The notes beneath the pieces were generated by a model. The model was not told the origin of the DNA and searched no databases. It was given only the letters and a program-made list of their open reading frames with translations. A stretch of 45,566 nt of DNA, taken from NCBI GenBank assembly GCA_050873965.1, contig JBNMJS010000004.1, forward strand, positions 1 to 45,566, written 5' to 3'. This document shows positions 43,446 to 45,566 of this stretch, piece by piece. The DNA is from UBA2883 sp050873965 (lineage in GTDB: Bacteria > Cyanobacteriota > Vampirovibrionia > Gastranaerophilales > Gastranaerophilaceae). The position numbers and the translations under genes are program-made. Numbering within the stretch: the stretch's first letter is position 1; every line of letters starts with the position of its first letter.

Positions 43446-43740
43446 ATAAACAAATGGAAGAAATTCTATTGTTTAGTATAGTTGAGTAAATTAGGCATAA
43501 AATTTATTTGGTGGAATTTGATTGTGTGATTATTTTTTTTAAGGAAGTTTTTTAGCAAAAATAGGCATGAAAAAATGTGCTTGGTGCGATTCGAACGTGC
43601 GACTTATCACTTAAAAGGAAGGACTCCGTTTGTGAGATTTAAAATGATTAAGTATCATTTTAAGATATAAACAGGTAGACAATTAAAATAATGGAATAAA
43701 CAAATGGAGGAAGCTCTACCTGTTGAGCGTAGCTCAGCAA
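43446..43740 (-). pseudogene. Decayed tRNA-Lys copies
   Basis: Copy T2 (43554-43618) matches the intact gene's 3' half and downstream flank (43736-43800) at 59 of 65 positions without indels; four of the six changes are C to T on the plus strand. Its T-arm no longer pairs. A more worn copy follows at about 43490-43543. 5'-half fragments occur at 43446-43490 and 43694-43735 (the latter retains the D-arm, GCTCAACAGGTAGAGC on the minus strand). Confidence 0.75.
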
Positions 43741-43757
43741 AAATAAGCATGAAAAAA

Positions 43758-43830
43758 TGCGCTTGGCGCGATTCGAACGCGCGACCTATCCCTTAAAAGG
43801 GGAGTGCTCTACCTGCTGAGCTACAAGCGC
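43758..43830 (-). tRNA. tRNA-Lys(TTT)
   Basis: 73 nt with no encoded CCA. Acceptor arm GCGCTTG pairs with CAAGCGC; D-arm GCTC/GAGC; anticodon loop CTTTTAA with TTT; T-arm GCGCG-TTCGAAT-CGCGC pairs fully. The anticodon stem has one C-T mismatch at its top. It reads AAA/AAG lysine codons, which fits the Lys-rich proteins here. Confidence 0.93.
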
Positions 43831-43867
43831 AAATTTTCTATTAAGTTTTTACCTTTCGGCAAGTTCA

Positions 43868-43896
43868 AGTGTATCAAGAACATAATCGTAAGTCAA
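43868..43896 (-). promoter_or_regulatory. tRNA-Lys promoter
   Basis: -35 TTGACT (43891-43896), 17-nt spacer ending TGA, -10 TACACT (43868-43873). Transcription would start about 30 nt before the mature tRNA. Confidence 0.75.
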
Positions 43897-43932
43897 CAAA
43901 ATTTTTTCATAAAAATTTGTTTCTTATAAAAT

Positions 43933-45330
43933 CTACATATCATTTACAGAAGAATCAAATTTTGGGGTGTAATTTCTTGAATTGCTACGTGGCTGTGCTT
44001 TGATACAATTGTCTAATTTGGGAGCATTATCATCAATTGTATCAATATTATCTTCTAGTTCTTTCTTATCTTTTGCTTTATTGTCTTTATATTCTTGATA
44101 TGATTTTTTAACATTTTCGTATTTTGTTTGTATTTTTTCTGAAAATGTTGGTTTCTTTTCTTTATCTTCAACCTTTTCTTGTTTTTGAATAGGTTCTTTT
44201 TTAACTTTTTCTTGTTTTATTTTTTGAGGTTTATCAATTTTTTTAGTTTCTTTTTCTTTTTTTACAACTTCTTTTTCTGTTTTTGGGGATTGTATTTTTT
44301 CAGTTGTTTGTGTTTGTTTTTTGTCTGTTTGTGGAACTTCTTTTATTACCTGTGCATCTTTTTTCTTGTATGCTGGTGCAGTTGTATTTAGTTCCATTTT
44401 TTTGATTTGGTTGTTTTCATATTCTTGTTTTATATTATCATATTTTAATTGAATATTATTCTTTATTACTTTAAAAACGCTATCCTTTTTAGGTTTTATT
44501 GTTTCATGCATGTTCAAATTAGGTTTAACTGTGTTTAGATTCTTCATATTAATTATATTAGTTTCTGCAGGTTTAGATACATTAGTATGTACTGTTTGAA
44601 CTTTTGGCTCTTGATTTTTTTGAGGTGCAACATTATTTGATGAAACAGGTTTTAAAGTATATGTTTTGTTATTATTATTTGGTTTTGTAATAACCATGAT
44701 TGATTTTAAATCTTTGTTTGCTTTTATTTCATCGACAATCGTTGTTGCTAATGTATTGTAATAATTATTTATTGCATTTAATTTTGATGTTTCAGAATTA
44801 TAGTTATTTATCCCATTCCCTATACAATTTATATTTTTGTAGAATACATTGTTCCATAAAGTTTCATTAGTTTGTGTGTTGATTAAACTAACGTTTGTAA
44901 TAATTTTTATATTCGATTCCAAAGGTGTAATGACTGGTAAATCTAATTTATACCAATATGATTTTTGTTTTGTAGCATTTTGTACTTCTATTTTTGATGA
45001 AATAACCAGTACTTTATAAACTCCGTAAGCTTTGGAAACAGCGTTGATATTATTTTTCACGTTTTTAGGATTTTGTACACAATTAGCATTGTTTTTTATA
45101 GAAAGTTTTAATGTGCTCAATGTTGGAGAGCATGTGATGTTGTTTTCATCTAAATATTTAATTAATTTAATAGTCAATGCTTCTTCAATATCAGTTGTTC
45201 CAAGAATACTTTTTCTGGTCGCACCAACAAGGCCACTTGGCATTACTAACATATTGTAGCCAGTAGCATAAACTGTAGTTGTGGGTAAACATAATATTAT
45301 TGCAAACAAAATCGCATATAACTTTTTCAT
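43933..45330 (-). CDS. Exported unknown with a Lys-rich tail
   Basis: 465 aa. Signal peptide about 1-22 (MKKLYAILFAIILCLPTT...YA). Residues about 25-215 form a folded domain (TDIEEALTIKLIKYLDENNI, GVYKVLVISSKIEVQ, NVSLINTQTNETLWNNVFYK), which looks like a periplasmic lipoprotein-type domain; two Cys could pair. From about 225 on it is low complexity, rich in Lys, Gln, Thr, Pro and Glu, with coiled-coil-like stretches. A TATAAT box lies 6 nt before the ATG (45337-45342), with -35 TTACAT 17 nt upstream: leaderless layout. Function unknown. Confidence 0.7.
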   Translation of the reverse strand: MKKLYAILFAIILCLPTTTVYATGYNMLVMPSGLVGATRKSILGTTDIEEALTIKLIKYLDENNITCSPTLSTLKLSIKNNANCVQNPKNVKNNINAVSKAYGVYKVLVISSKIEVQNATKQKSYWYKLDLPVITPLESNIKIITNVSLINTQTNETLWNNVFYKNINCIGNGINNYNSETSKLNAINNYYNTLATTIVDEIKANKDLKSIMVITKPNNNNKTYTLKPVSSNNVAPQKNQEPKVQTVHTNVSKPAETNIINMKNLNTVKPNLNMHETIKPKKDSVFKVIKNNIQLKYDNIKQEYENNQIKKMELNTTAPAYKKKDAQVIKEVPQTDKKQTQTTEKIQSPKTEKEVVKKEKETKKIDKPQKIKQEKVKKEPIQKQEKVEDKEKKPTFSEKIQTKYENVKKSYQEYKDNKAKDKKELEDNIDTIDDNAPKLDNCIKAQPRSNSRNYTPKFDSSVNDM

Positions 45331-45336
45331 ATTTCG

Positions 45337-45365
45337 ATTATATCACAGTTTTTGTAAAAATGTAA
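45337..45365 (-). promoter_or_regulatory. Promoter of the Lys-rich exported gene
   Basis: -35 TTACAT (45360-45365), 17-nt spacer, extended -10 TG-A-TATAAT (45337-45342), 6 nt to ATG 45330. Confidence 0.6.
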
Positions 45366-45393
45366 CGAATTGTAAATAATGTAGGTTAAAAAT

Positions 45394-45421
45394 TAAAGAT
45401 TTTTATTCATGTTGTCGTCAT
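45394..45421 (+). promoter_or_regulatory. Sigma-28-like promoter of SSSQARLL copy 2
   Basis: TAAA (45394-45397), 16 nt, then GTCGTCAT (45414-45421); same order as 5856-5882. Confidence 0.4.
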
Positions 45422-45454
45422 GAAGAGTACGGAACAGAAAAAAGGAATACGGAT

Positions 45455-45566
45455 ATGGGTTTATCATCATCACAAGCAAGATTGCTAAATTTGACAGCTA
45501 GAATGCACCAAATCGAATACAAGGCAGCAAGATTAGAAGCTCAAAAATTACAGATGGCAAACGAAT
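45455..45566 (+). CDS. SSSQARLL-family protein, copy 2, cut by the window end
   Basis: The first 37 codons are visible. ATG 45455, with AAAAAGGA upstream. The sequence GLSSSQARLLNLTARMHQ continues IEYKAARLEAQKLQMANE, nearly identical to copy 1 at residue level (Lys/Arg and Met/Gln swaps). Leaders are also alike. The rest lies outside the window. Confidence 0.85.
   Translation, partial: MGLSSSQARLLNLTARMHQIEYKAARLEAQKLQMANE

Noticed and set aside
43446..43740. CRISPR-like repeat array beside the tRNA
   Set aside because: Units are tRNA fragments of uneven length with decayed sequence; no regular spacers and no cas genes.

Overview
This 45.6 kb window is AT-rich chromosomal DNA from a bacterium with an outer membrane. 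Evidence for the outer membrane is lpxI-lpxB, a very large AsmA-like protein and several signal-peptide proteins. Low G+C, core genes of bacterial type, and two copies of an N-terminal motif (SSSQARLL...TARMHQIEY) that I associate with gut Vampirovibrionia/Melainabacteria suggest Candidatus Gastranaerophilales. That placement is an inference from family resemblance, not a search result.

Layout. 1-8.5 kb: a winged-helix protein, purA divergent from alaS, a small thioredoxin, a helical unknown, the first SSSQARLL-family gene, then about 950 bp of non-coding DNA full of direct and inverted repeats, then a lineage-type unknown. 8.5-20 kb: a TPR lipoprotein-like/periplasmic protein and dus, lpxI-lpxB, a large helical gene split in two by a probable frameshift, dnaA, nupC, and a broken YhcG-type nuclease. 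20-27 kb: an overlapping def-fmt-aroH-receiver cluster, an acyltransferase, two unknowns, HIT-speE, and mgtE. 27-34 kb: AsmA-like giant, a P-loop kinase, a D-2-hydroxyacid dehydrogenase, hsp20, and a probable structured RNA. 34-43.4 kb: tandem TPR-glycosyltransferases, a DnaJ-like protein with a reduced zinc site, a candidate antisense-strand small RNA, a PAS/GAF histidine kinase, a HEAT-repeat protein, and an MBL hydrolase overlapping a TPR protein. 43.4-45.6 kb: tRNA-Lys with decaying copies beside it, a Lys-rich exported unknown, and the start of a second SSSQARLL gene.

How it fits together. Most genes are housekeeping (translation initiation and modification, purine and aromatic synthesis, envelope, proteostasis), arranged as single genes or short, overlapping operons with strong hairpin terminators. 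No phage, transposase, CRISPR array or complete defence system is visible; the only defence-like gene (YhcG) is broken.

Most interesting signals: (a) three lineage-type genes share a TAAA-N15/16-GCCGATAT-like upstream element resembling a sigma-28 promoter; (b) several genes have a -10 box exactly 6 nt before ATG and no ribosome binding site, implying leaderless mRNAs; (c) two intergenic small-RNA candidates; (d) a DnaA whose box-recognition signature is altered; (e) a tRNA-Lys array decaying mostly by C-to-T type changes; (f) two frameshifted genes, each at a short simple repeat.
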